64,000 bases of DNA from an uncultured Arenicella sp. (lineage in GTDB: Bacteria; Pseudomonadota; Gammaproteobacteria; Arenicellales; Arenicellaceae). Both the position numbers and the translations under genes were made by a program. Position 1 is the first letter of the stretch, and the number at the start of each line of letters is the position of its first letter. Below are positions 1 through 8,424 of this stretch, one piece after another. The notes under the pieces are model-generated. The model worked only from the letters and a program-made list of their open reading frames with translations. It did not search any database and was not told where the DNA came from. The DNA lies in assembly GCA_938048185.1 (NCBI GenBank), contig CALIVT010000009.1:110443-174442 (forward strand), written 5' to 3'.

Positions 1-1
1 G

Positions 2-1069
2 CCTATTTCGATTAACCACCCCGAGTCCTTGGCTAACCTACCGTCGATGATTATTGGCACGTTAGCGGATGACAATCTAACGCCGGCTAAGGTAACGCAA
101 ATCAATGCGGCTTGGGCGTCAATGGGCTACAGCAATAAGAATCTGCTTACCTTTCTACGCGCCTACGCGATTTCTGATCTATTTCACAGTCCAGATCAAC
201 GCAAGTACTTAACCTCACACGAACGTAGCCTGTACTTAGCGAATAAATTTAACTTGGACAACTTGGAATCATTTTTTGGTGGAAACTCGTACTCTGGCCG
301 AGCTGGACGCCAAGTGGACAACATTATCAACGACAACGCGGCTGGCGACATCTTTCGTCCCTTGCACAACGTGTTTGGTGGCCAAACGTCACAAGAAGCC
401 GCTGATTCGGCGGTAAGTTTTGAGCAGAACTATAATATGCATACGCTACACGAGTATGAAATTCGCGATACCGCGCAATGTGATAGCTGCGATCAAGGTG
501 ATGCTTGGTGGAAAAAATGGCCCAGTGTATTACCACGCAGAGCCGATGGTAAATATTACGTGGCTGATGTGGCGCCATGGTTATGGCGGCATGCCGTTGG
601 GCGCATGGACGAATATACTGAATTAGAGCGCGCTCATTTATACACCTTACTTGGGGCGTATCGCCGCGACATTCGTAACAACGGTGATATTGGTAATGGT
701 GATCAAGATCGAACTTTCGATCTAAATTTATTGATGTGTATCGCCACGGATTATCAACGCCGAGAGGGCGCTAACGCAGATATCTCCTTGGCGAATTTAA
801 CGTCCAACGGTAACGCGTGGTATAACTCATGCACGCCAGAGGACGACGGTGGCAGCTATTCTCCATCAGAGCGAGCCTTGCTTAATCAGGCGTATACAAG
901 CCAGGACATAGCGGGTAACCCTGTGATTCAATCATTGCTCACTCAGATGGGTCAACGAACCTTAGACTTTGATGGTAATGATCGAGTCAGAGAACATTCA
1001 TTAGAGCGAGTTAACGTAGCCCTCGGGTTTATCTTTACGACACCATTTGTTTTCGCGGAGGGCCAATAA
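2..1069 (+). CDS. Partial exported-protein gene upstream of DUF1501 gene (5' end outside window)
   Basis: The reading frame is open to the left window edge, so the true start lies upstream; an internal TTG at 29 is not a convincing start. About 355 residues are visible. I do not recognise the family with certainty. The protein is rich in Trp, Tyr, Asn and Asp, has a CDSC pair near residue 150 of the visible part, and shows no membrane segment. It stops one base before the ATG of the DUF1501 gene, so the two are almost certainly co-transcribed. By analogy with DUF1800/DUF1501 pairs, which are common in exported proteins, it may be the partner of the downstream Tat substrate, but that is inference from position only. 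Confidence 0.7.
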   Translation, partial: PISINHPESLANLPSMIIGTLADDNLTPAKVTQINAAWASMGYSNKNLLTFLRAYAISDLFHSPDQRKYLTSHERSLYLANKFNLDNLESFFGGNSYSGRAGRQVDNIINDNAAGDIFRPLHNVFGGQTSQEAADSAVSFEQNYNMHTLHEYEIRDTAQCDSCDQGDAWWKKWPSVLPRRADGKYYVADVAPWLWRHAVGRMDEYTELERAHLYTLLGAYRRDIRNNGDIGNGDQDRTFDLNLLMCIATDYQRREGANADISLANLTSNGNAWYNSCTPEDDGGSYSPSERALLNQAYTSQDIAGNPVIQSLLTQMGQRTLDFDGNDRVREHSLERVNVALGFIFTTPFVFAEGQ

Positions 1070-1070
1070 C

Positions 1071-2732
1071 ATGAGCACGAACAATTTTGATCGACGTCAA
1101 TTTTTGCAATCGGCATTATGCAGCGGTCTACTTTATGGCGCTGGTTCACTGCCTGGCTTTATGTCCTCTGCGCAGGCGGCACCGGCCCCCCTAAACCAGC
1201 GAATTATCGCTAATTTATTTTTCGATGGTGGTGTTGATTTTAGACACTTAATCGTCCCCGCTTATGACCCAGCGCCGGACAGCTTTGGCAATAAGTATTG
1301 GAAGCACCGTTGGCGCGCGCACCGGGTCAGTGAAACCAACCAAGCGACATGGCAAGCGCGTTTTGAAGACGATTATTACCCAATCACCGTGGGTGGTTCC
1401 GGGTGGAACGGCGGCTTGGTGGACGTTGGCGGGCTTAACAGCGGCACGACATTCGGTATTTGGCGAGAAGCTGGCTGGCTAATTGATATGTTTCGAGCTG
1501 GCAATGTAGCGCTGGTTTTCAACGCGGTGGGCGGCACCAACCGAGCGCATGATTTATCGTCCTTGATGCTGAATCAGGGTAACCTCTTATCGTCATTAAA
1601 CCAACAAGATCGTTCCGGCTGGGGCGGGCGTCTAGCTCGTTCTGCGGGTGGTAATTCGATATCACTAATTAGTTCGCCCACACCTTTTAGTTTTGGGCCG
1701 TTTGGTAATTCACCCAACTACAACCCAAATAGAATCGATAATCGTGAGCTCATTTCAATACAAAATTCACGAGAAATTGGTTTGTTTGATTTCAATTTTA
1801 ATGATCACCAAGTGAATCATCGAAATCAGCGTCGAGCCAGAACCTCTAAAAGTTACTACGCGGCTTTGCGCCAAGAGACGATTCCCGAGGTCTATGAAAA
1901 ATTTATGGATCACGAAAGTAAGGTCCGAGAGTTTGGTAATCTAATAAAAGCGCGCTTAGAGTCGGTGCCTATACCGATATATATTCAAGCGTTGATGCGC
2001 GGCGTTAATGGCCCCAACGGTCAACCTATAAACCCAGAGCCAAACCCTAACTCCGAGAACTTTGGTGACCCGCGTCGCGTGTTGCGTAATAGTTATTCGT
2101 TTGGCCGCCAAATTCAAAATTTCTACGACGTCGTGGCCGCGAACCCTGAGTTGAATCCGCGCGTTTTGTCTATGCGCTACGGTGGTTGGGACAGTCATAA
2201 CAATCAACGCGTCATTCCGAACGTGCTAGCGAGCGACCCGAACACCACCGAGAGTCGCGGGATTGAAAGTGGTTTTCGAGATATTTTCGGCGGCAAGTTT
2301 GGTTCAGGACAAAGTAGCCCGAACGCGTTACACGGTGGGTTCTCTGCCCTTTGGGCGAGTCTTCCTAATCAATCGGATCGAAATAATATTTTGCTTACTA
2401 TGGCCGGGGAGTTTGGTCGCCAAATCCGTGATAACGGCGACGCCGGAACTGATCATGGTAAAGGTAACCTAATGTTGGTGATTGGTGAGCGATGCCGTGG
2501 TGGAGTTTACGGTGAAATGTTCCCAGACAGTGAAGTTGATAAATACGACAATACTCAGCTGAACACGCCTGATATCGATGCGCGCACTGAGATAGATCAC
2601 TTGTTTGCTTCGGTGTGTAACTGGGTGTCGCCAAATTCGGGCCAATTTGTGTTTCCGCGTACGCGAAGCGGGTATTCAGGTACTGCGCCCATCATCGAGC
2701 GCGCAGGAATGTTTAACGCCTTATTTACCTAG
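1071..2732 (+). CDS. DUF1501 family Tat-exported protein
   Basis: The 553-residue product starts at ATG 1071, with GGAGGG at 1057-1062 as ribosome binding site. An in-frame upstream start at 1047 is less likely. Residues 1-37 form a twin-arginine signal (RR at 8-9, then a hydrophobic stretch and an AQA-A cleavage site). The body shows DUF1501 (sulfatase-like fold) hallmarks: FFDGGVDFRH near the start, NRAHD in the middle, and near the C-terminus GEFGRQ followed by GTDHGKGN and GGVYGEMFP. DUF1501 proteins are periplasmic or surface proteins of unclear function, often next to DUF1800 proteins. It follows the preceding gene by one base, which implies one transcript. Confidence 0.85.
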   Translation: MSTNNFDRRQFLQSALCSGLLYGAGSLPGFMSSAQAAPAPLNQRIIANLFFDGGVDFRHLIVPAYDPAPDSFGNKYWKHRWRAHRVSETNQATWQARFEDDYYPITVGGSGWNGGLVDVGGLNSGTTFGIWREAGWLIDMFRAGNVALVFNAVGGTNRAHDLSSLMLNQGNLLSSLNQQDRSGWGGRLARSAGGNSISLISSPTPFSFGPFGNSPNYNPNRIDNRELISIQNSREIGLFDFNFNDHQVNHRNQRRARTSKSYYAALRQETIPEVYEKFMDHESKVREFGNLIKARLESVPIPIYIQALMRGVNGPNGQPINPEPNPNSENFGDPRRVLRNSYSFGRQIQNFYDVVAANPELNPRVLSMRYGGWDSHNNQRVIPNVLASDPNTTESRGIESGFRDIFGGKFGSGQSSPNALHGGFSALWASLPNQSDRNNILLTMAGEFGRQIRDNGDAGTDHGKGNLMLVIGERCRGGVYGEMFPDSEVDKYDNTQLNTPDIDARTEIDHLFASVCNWVSPNSGQFVFPRTRSGYSGTAPIIERAGMFNALFT

Positions 2733-2747
2733 TAGACGCTGGGAGCG

Positions 2748-2777
2748 TTGCCCGTTCATTGTTAATGTTACGGGCAA
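2748..2777 (+). terminator. Hairpin after DUF1501 gene (weak terminator candidate)
   Basis: TTGCCCGT (2748-2755) pairs with ACGGGCAA (2770-2777) across a 14-nt loop. No T-run follows, so intrinsic termination is doubtful. It lies in the 85-bp gap before the sugar dehydrogenase gene and could be a processing or attenuation hairpin. Confidence 0.3.
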
Positions 2778-2817
2778 GCACCTTTGAATCACGACCCAAA
2801 CCCTACGGCATCCCTCC

Positions 2818-4611
2818 ATGCGTTTAGTAAAGTCTACCGTCTTTCTCGTTCTTATCGCGGTTACCGCGCCAGCTGCGGCGTTGCCTGAATTTTTAGATGA
2901 ATGGCGTGCAGTCTACCCAACGTCGACTGCTGATGATTTTGCTTGCCAGCTTTGTCACCAAAGGCCCAGCGGGGGAAGCCCTTGGAACGCCTATGGCTGG
3001 AACCTTCGAGAAGCGTATCGCGACCCGCTTAATAACCAAACCGACTTTGGTTTGGCGGTGCTACAGGTTGAAAATACCGATCAGGATGGAGATCCGTTGG
3101 GCGCAACTGCCGTTCAAGAAATTGAAATTGGTGCGCAACCGGGGTGGCGTGAAGGCTCATTTAATACCTTTTTTTCATCCAACGGAGATCGGCTGACCAA
3201 CCAGCCACCACCGGCGGGGCTTCCGAACAGCACAATCTTAGATTTTCCGACTGCGATACAAGATCCAATCTCGTCCCCAATTTCCACGGGTTTGGGTGTT
3301 GGTCTTCAGGAAGTTGCGGGCGGTTTCAATTCACCGGTTAAAGCGGTGGCTGCGCCCGGGCTTAGCGACAAGATATTTGTGGTTGAACAAACTGGAAAAA
3401 TTATATGTGTTGACTTAGCCAGTGGTGACAAAACCACCTTCTACGATGTAAGTTCGCGTCTTGTTGATATTAATCCTGACTACGATGAGCGCGGGCTATT
3501 GGGGCTAGCATTCCACCCAGATTATCAAAATAATGGGCTATTCTACACGTACCAGTCTGAGCCGGTGCGCTCGAGTGATACCGAGTTTGTGGACTTTTCG
3601 ACTCAACCCAATAGCGAGGCGTCGAACCATCGCTCGTTTGTGGTAGAAAATTTTGCCAGTGGCAATGGGTGTGCGGTTAGTGCGCAAGCGCTCAACAACG
3701 TATTGATAATCGATCAACCACAAAGTAACCACAACGGTGGTGATTTGGCTTTCGATAGCAGCAATAACCTGTATATCTCGCTGGGCGATGGTGGCGGTCG
3801 AAACGACCAAGGTGTTGGTCACGGGTTGAATGGTAACGGGCGCAATAATGAAAATGTGCTGGGTACAATATTGCGTATTAACCCGCTCGGAAGCATGCCT
3901 GAGAATGACAACTACAGCGTTCCGTCAACCAATCCATTTGTTGGCGGACTGCCGGGTGTAGAAGAAATTTTCGCTTATGGTTTTCGTAACCCGTATCGCA
4001 TGTCGTTCGACGCGCAAACGGGTGACTTATACACCGGCGATGTAGGCCAAGGAGACATCGAAGAAATCGATAAAGTCATTGCCGGAGGCAACTACGGTTG
4101 GAACTGGAAAGAGGGTAACTTCTTTTTTTATAACCCCAGCAGTGGCAGCTATATAAGCGGTGTCGCGCCACCGAATTTGCCGGCCGACCTAATTGATCCC
4201 GTCGGTGAATACGATCATGACGAAGGAATTTCAATAACCGGCGGTTATGTTTACCGCGGTACAAACATTCCGAGTTTGGTCGGTAAGTACGTATTTGGAG
4301 ATTTCGCCGGTACCGATTTTAACGCCGCTTCTGGCCGACTTTTTTACCTTGATCTACAAACCCAAGTCATAAGAGAGTTTGCCGTTTGTCCGTCAGTACC
4401 TGGTTATGTCATCGGTTTCGGTCAAGATGCAAACAATGAGTTGTATGTGTTGACCAACGATACAATTAACCCTGCAGGTGTGCAGGGCAAGCTGCTTAAG
4501 ATTGTTGAGCCGACGAGTGACGTTGATTTACCGCCACAATGCCAAGTGTCTGACGAGCTCTGCGTGCCAATCAGATCCGCTGGCGGCGCGGTTGCTGTGA
4601 TTTGCCTATAG
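2818..4611 (+). CDS. Exported c-haem / glucose-sorbosone dehydrogenase-like (PQQ-type) fusion
   Basis: The 597-residue product begins with a signal peptide (about residues 1-21). A c-type haem site C43-x-x-C46-H47 follows, in a context ending NAYGWNL. Residues about 90-110 hold an Asp-rich, calcium-loop-like segment (TDQDGDPLGATAVQEIEIG). From about residue 160 to 570 it has the six-bladed propeller signature of soluble PQQ sugar dehydrogenases: RGLLGLAFHPDY, NHNGGDLAF, SLGDGGGRNDQG, AYGFRNPYRMSFD, GDVGQGDIEEID and NYGWNWKEG. It probably oxidises a sugar or aldehyde in the periplasm and passes electrons through its own haem. The ribosome binding site is weak. Substrate and PQQ dependence are not shown by the sequence. 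Confidence 0.82.
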   Translation: MRLVKSTVFLVLIAVTAPAAALPEFLDEWRAVYPTSTADDFACQLCHQRPSGGSPWNAYGWNLREAYRDPLNNQTDFGLAVLQVENTDQDGDPLGATAVQEIEIGAQPGWREGSFNTFFSSNGDRLTNQPPPAGLPNSTILDFPTAIQDPISSPISTGLGVGLQEVAGGFNSPVKAVAAPGLSDKIFVVEQTGKIICVDLASGDKTTFYDVSSRLVDINPDYDERGLLGLAFHPDYQNNGLFYTYQSEPVRSSDTEFVDFSTQPNSEASNHRSFVVENFASGNGCAVSAQALNNVLIIDQPQSNHNGGDLAFDSSNNLYISLGDGGGRNDQGVGHGLNGNGRNNENVLGTILRINPLGSMPENDNYSVPSTNPFVGGLPGVEEIFAYGFRNPYRMSFDAQTGDLYTGDVGQGDIEEIDKVIAGGNYGWNWKEGNFFFYNPSSGSYISGVAPPNLPADLIDPVGEYDHDEGISITGGYVYRGTNIPSLVGKYVFGDFAGTDFNAASGRLFYLDLQTQVIREFAVCPSVPGYVIGFGQDANNELYVLTNDTINPAGVQGKLLKIVEPTSDVDLPPQCQVSDELCVPIRSAGGAVAVICL

Positions 4612-4683
4612 CGTAAAATATTGGCCTAAGAAATCAACATCGATTATAGTTTCTCGCCTTGAAATAGAAACTATTTAAAACTC

Positions 4684-5451
4684 ATGAAACTACGAACTGC
4701 TTTGATTACCGGTGCGTCTGCAGGACTTGGTCGCGCTGCAGCGGTAGCGCTGAGTTCCCTAGGCTACCGTTTAATACTAGTTGCTCGGCGCGAAGAAAAA
4801 TTGCGGGAGCTTGAGCAAGCGTTAGACACGCCTTGCCACTTGCTTGCCTGCGATGTTACCGACTACGAAAATTTGGCGAGAAAATTATCAACACGGCCTG
4901 AAGATTTCTATGATATCGACGTATTGATTAATAACGCGGGATTAGCCTTAGGGCTCGCGACCGCTGATAAAGTTGAGTGGCAGGACTGGCAAACCATGAT
5001 CGAGACTAATTGCTTAGCACTGGCGTTTTTAACCCGGCAGGTTTTACCGGCTATGGTAGAGCGCAATCACGGTTTGATTATTAATCTTGGCTCGACGGCG
5101 GGTAATTATGCGTACAAAGGAGGTAATGTTTATGGTGCGAGTAAGGCGTTTGTAGATCATTTCAGTATGAATTTACGGGCGGATTTAATCGGTACGAAGG
5201 TTCGCGTTACGAACCTAGTTCCCGGGTTAATCGGCGAAACCGAATTTTCTAAGGTTCGGTTTCAAGGTGACATGGATGCCGTTGACGCGGTCTATGCAAA
5301 TTGCGAGGCACTTACACCACAAGACATTGCTAACACGATTGAGTGGGTTGTGAGTCAGCCCCAACACGTTAATATTAATCGCTTGGAGATTATGCCCACG
5401 TGTCAAGCGCCTGCTGGTTTGGCAGTACACAAAACCAGCGATACTCCGTAA
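4684..5451 (+). CDS. ydfG: SDR family NADP-dependent 3-hydroxy acid / serine dehydrogenase (YdfG type)
   Basis: This 255-residue cytosolic short-chain dehydrogenase has the cofactor motif TGASAGLG at the N-terminus, then NNAG, a catalytic Ser (NLGSTAGN) and YGASK. The stretch AVLP/MVERNHG, GGNVYGASKAFV, PGLIGETEFS and VNINRLEIMP follows E. coli YdfG almost residue for residue. YdfG oxidises L-allo-threonine, serine and 3-hydroxypropionate-type hydroxy acids with NADP. It stands alone, 72 bp after the dehydrogenase gene. The start is ATG 4684. Confidence 0.9.
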   Translation: MKLRTALITGASAGLGRAAAVALSSLGYRLILVARREEKLRELEQALDTPCHLLACDVTDYENLARKLSTRPEDFYDIDVLINNAGLALGLATADKVEWQDWQTMIETNCLALAFLTRQVLPAMVERNHGLIINLGSTAGNYAYKGGNVYGASKAFVDHFSMNLRADLIGTKVRVTNLVPGLIGETEFSKVRFQGDMDAVDAVYANCEALTPQDIANTIEWVVSQPQHVNINRLEIMPTCQAPAGLAVHKTSDTP

Positions 5452-5498
5452 GGCTTAGTAAGCTTGTTTGCACACCTAAAGTAGGTTTCTAGCGCTTG

Positions 5499-5600
5499 TT
5501 AATTGTCTTTGTTGGAACGAATTAGCAGATAAACCAAATACACCGGTAGCGCGAACACGAAGATCACGATAGCTATTTTTAGCAGTAGCGCCCAGCTCAT
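5499..5600 (-). CDS. 33-residue single-span membrane peptide at the end of the sulfite reductase operon
   Basis: Read on the minus strand from ATG 5600 to TAA 5499, this encodes 33 residues. It starts MSWALLLKIAIVIFVFALP, continues VYLVYLLIRSN and ends KDN. Nearly the whole peptide is one hydrophobic helix with a positively charged, Asn-rich tail, so a single membrane span is expected. Its start lies 3 nt after the stop of the CXXC protein gene (5604), which suggests translational coupling, because no strong Shine-Dalgarno is visible. Function is unknown; the context suggests a role near sulfite reduction or its redox partner. It is short enough that chance cannot be excluded. Confidence 0.5.
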   Translation of the reverse strand: MSWALLLKIAIVIFVFALPVYLVYLLIRSNKDN

Positions 5601-5603
5601 AGT

Positions 5604-5903
5604 TTATATGGCGACGGGCTCAATTGTGCCAACTGTATTATCACGAATAAATTTTTTGAATTTGAAGTACACGTCAAACGCTTCGATAGTGCCGCTTTGG
5701 TCGACCAAAAAAAAGGGGGCCCTTTCTACTTGATATTGCTTCGCTAAGCGCATGCCTTCAGACTCAGCATCGCGCTCGTCAGCAATGGCAATATGATTAA
5801 TCAATTCGATAAGGCCTTCGCTGTCTAAACGATCACTCACTTCGCGACATTTCTTACACAGTTCGCCGTTGGCTAGTATCTTCTTTACAAAGGTAATATG
5901 CAT
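5604..5903 (-). CDS. Small thioredoxin/glutaredoxin-like CXXC protein
   Basis: The 99-residue cytosolic protein carries C16-K-K-C19 after a short beta strand (MHITFVKKILANGEL). Downstream is a region ending VERAPFFLVDQSG, which fits the cis-proline loop (APFF) and following strand of a thioredoxin fold. This suggests a thiol-disulfide or electron-transfer role. It is the third gene of the operon cysI / DUF934 / this gene / membrane peptide, 19 bp after DUF934. The likely job is to supply thiols or reduce a component of sulfite assimilation; that part is inference. Confidence 0.75.
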   Translation of the reverse strand: MHITFVKKILANGELCKKCREVSDRLDSEGLIELINHIAIADERDAESEGMRLAKQYQVERAPFFLVDQSGTIEAFDVYFKFKKFIRDNTVGTIEPVAI

Positions 5904-5922
5904 AGCATCACGTTATTTGCTT

Positions 5923-6513
5923 TTAATGGACGGTGCGGCGACGAGAAAAAATTAAGCGGCCGTCGTCTGTCGACGGTTGGTATACATCGCTCATCTCAGT
6001 GAACGCATTCAAGGCAACCTCTAGGTCCTCACTCTCAGGTAACTCAAAGGCGTTACAGCCGGTTCGAGTTAAGAACCCCAATTGGTCATACTTAACGTCG
6101 CCAATAGCGCGAATTTCTCCTTTAAACTCAAATTGTTTGCGCAGCTTATACGCATGTGAATATGAGCGGCCATCAACGTGTGTGACCATTGGCAATACAA
6201 TGCGATTTATCTCAGATAGCTCACTGACCAAATCGTCGGGAAACTCATCCGCTGCGATCTGTACTGACACATGGCCGTCGCGCGCTTGTAATTCCGATTT
6301 GTGGTCAAGCCACATATTCATCGGCACGCTAATATCACCGCTTGGTAGGTCAGCAACACTCAAGTCTTCGGTCTCTGCTACGTGATGAATATCACTGTCT
6401 ACGATTTCTTGGTTAACAATCGCTTTTATGTTCTTAATATCGCTTTGTATTCGGTCTGGCGTCGCTTTAGCGCGCGCCTTAATGCTGCGATTGGCCTGTG
6501 TTTTCGTCGTCAT
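5923..6513 (-). CDS. DUF934 family protein of the sulfite reductase operon
   Basis: The 196-residue product has the DUF934 signature DGRSYSHAYKLR, then FKGEIRAIGDVKYDQLGFL and RTGCNAFEL. The N-terminal 50 residues are a charged, poorly conserved extension. DUF934 proteins sit beside the haemoprotein sulfite reductase in many proteobacteria and are thought to serve as accessory or electron-transfer factors; the exact role is not established. Its ATG (6513) overlaps the upstream cysI stop as TAATG, so translation is coupled. Confidence 0.88.
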   Translation of the reverse strand: MTTKTQANRSIKARAKATPDRIQSDIKNIKAIVNQEIVDSDIHHVAETEDLSVADLPSGDISVPMNMWLDHKSELQARDGHVSVQIAADEFPDDLVSELSEINRIVLPMVTHVDGRSYSHAYKLRKQFEFKGEIRAIGDVKYDQLGFLTRTGCNAFELPESEDLEVALNAFTEMSDVYQPSTDDGRLIFSRRRTVH

Positions 6514-8171
6514 TACGCGTCCTCAGCATAGACTTTTTCTTTAAAGGGCTCGATGCCCACTCGGCGAAAGGTATCTAATAGGCGCTCATCGTCACTGCGA
6601 TTAGCCTGATAGACCTCAAGAATATTGCGTACCGCGCCACCGACCTCATCTTTGGCAATAGCTTTGCCTAGGTGGGTGCCCAAGGCGGCTTGGTTAGAGG
6701 CATCGCCACCAACGGTTAGCTGGTACCATTCTTCGCCTTTTTTATCGACCCCAAGAATACCGATATGGCCAACGTGATGGTGACCGCAGGCGTTCATGCA
6801 GCCCGACATTTTTAACTTCACCTCACCGATATCATACAACTCATCAAAATCGTTAAACTCTTCATTAATCTGTTTTGCAACTGAGATAGAGCTCGCGTTT
6901 GCGAGTGAGCAAAAATCTAAGCCAGGACAACAAATCATATCGTTAACTGAGCCGATATTTGCCGTGGCTAAGCGTTGCGCGTCAAGGGCTTTCCAAACCT
7001 CGAGTAAATCTTTGTAGCGCACATCGGCCAACACTAGGTTTTGCTCATGCGTTACACGAATTTCGCCAAACGAGTATTGCTCGGCGATGTCGGCAATCGC
7101 GTCCATTTGGGCGTCGGTCGCGTCGCCTGGCGCGACGCCATGCTCTTTAAGCGAGATATTAACGATTCGATAGCCAGTTTCGATGTGCGCTTCGGTATTA
7201 TTGTCAAACCACGCCTTAAAGCGACTGTCTAGACCACGCCATTGCTGTACACGCTCATCACCGGCGTCTAGTTCTTCGTAGTCTGGCTTGGGAAAGAAGC
7301 TCTGCATGGTGTTGAAATCATCGTCATGCAGTTTCAATTCGCCGTCTTTAAAGTGAGCCCACTCGGCTTCGACCTCATCACGAAACCCGTCGATGCCCAT
7401 GGCGTTAACCAGAATTTTTATTCGTGCCTTGTATTTATTATCGCGGCGCCCGTGTAAATTGTAGACGCGCAATATGGCCTCGCAGTACGACAAGATGTCG
7501 GCGCGTGGTAGGAATTCTTTTATCACCTTACCAATTACAGGGGTGCGACCCAGGCCGCCACCGACATAGACGCGAAAGCCTATTTCTTGTGTGTCGTTGT
7601 GTACCACTTCTAGGCCGATATCGTGAAATTGCACCGCCGCGCGATCGTTTGTGGCGCCCGTCACTGCGATCTTAAACTTACGTGGTAACCAATAGAATTC
7701 AGGGTGTAAGGTCGACCATTGGCGAATGATCTCGCAATAAGGCCGAGGGTCGATGATTTCGTCAGTTGCTACGCCCGCGTAGTGGTCTGATGAGATATTG
7801 CGAATGCAGTTGCCGCTTGTTTGGATGGCGTGCATTTCAACATTCGACAAATCTTTAAGAATGTCAGGGACATCAGCAAGTGCCGGCCAGTTAAATTGAA
7901 TATTCTGGCGAGTAGTAAAGTGACCATAGCCTTTGTCGTATTGTCGCGAAACCTGAGCCAGCGCGCGCATTTGCTCCGAGTTTAGTAGTCCGTAAGGGAT
8001 CGAGACGCGCAACATGTGAGCGTGAATCTGCATATACAAACCGTTTCGCAGGCGCAGCGGCGCGAGGTCTGCAGCACTTAATTTCCCAGCGAGGTGTCGT
8101 TGGACTTGGCCGCGAAACTGCTCGACCCTATCAGAAACTATGGCCTTGTCGACCCCGTCATACTTATACAT
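6513..8171 (-). CDS. cysI: Nitrite/sulfite reductase haemoprotein (sirohaem, 4Fe-4S)
   Basis: The 552-residue product has two ferredoxin-like plus sirohaem half-domains. Cluster and sirohaem ligands are visible as C415-x5-C421 (CPGLDFC) and C458-x3-C462 (CMNAC), with the N-terminal sirohaem-side motif YGHFTTRQN and QTSGNCIRN. It catalyses six-electron reduction of sulfite to sulfide, or possibly nitrite. The DUF934 neighbour favours assimilatory sulfite reduction. No cysJ flavoprotein is visible here, so the electron donor may be ferredoxin or the small CXXC protein. It is the first gene of a four-gene minus-strand operon; its promoter should lie in 8172-8424. Confidence 0.92.
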   Translation of the reverse strand: MYKYDGVDKAIVSDRVEQFRGQVQRHLAGKLSAADLAPLRLRNGLYMQIHAHMLRVSIPYGLLNSEQMRALAQVSRQYDKGYGHFTTRQNIQFNWPALADVPDILKDLSNVEMHAIQTSGNCIRNISSDHYAGVATDEIIDPRPYCEIIRQWSTLHPEFYWLPRKFKIAVTGATNDRAAVQFHDIGLEVVHNDTQEIGFRVYVGGGLGRTPVIGKVIKEFLPRADILSYCEAILRVYNLHGRRDNKYKARIKILVNAMGIDGFRDEVEAEWAHFKDGELKLHDDDFNTMQSFFPKPDYEELDAGDERVQQWRGLDSRFKAWFDNNTEAHIETGYRIVNISLKEHGVAPGDATDAQMDAIADIAEQYSFGEIRVTHEQNLVLADVRYKDLLEVWKALDAQRLATANIGSVNDMICCPGLDFCSLANASSISVAKQINEEFNDFDELYDIGEVKLKMSGCMNACGHHHVGHIGILGVDKKGEEWYQLTVGGDASNQAALGTHLGKAIAKDEVGGAVRNILEVYQANRSDDERLLDTFRRVGIEPFKEKVYAEDA

Positions 8172-8424
8172 AGAAAACCTTGTTATGGCATAGAACTACA
8201 GACTAATTTAGGGCGCATCTCCCCTATTTGCTCGCGCGACTATACCGCTTGCAACAAGCAACCGAAAGTAATTAGCACTTATATTTATATAAAACAGGGT
8301 GCTAACACCTGCGAGCTAATGCTAATAAAAAATGCCAATTTCGCTCTAAATACGGTCACAGACTTTTCAGTCATCAGCCGCTACGCTAGTAACTCATCGC
8401 AAATACTTTCTGGCCTTAAAAAAC
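8172..8424. other. Divergent intergenic region between cysI and the MBL hydrolase
   Basis: This 253-bp gap must contain the promoters of both divergent units. It is AT-rich around 8280-8300 and has a short palindrome GCTTG/CAAGC near 8250. I could not place a convincing -35/-10 pair or a CysB site by eye. Confidence 0.4.

Noticed and set aside
5933..6385. 150-residue open frame on the plus strand opposite DUF934
   Set aside because: It is the antisense of a conserved DUF934 coding region and has no homology signal of its own.
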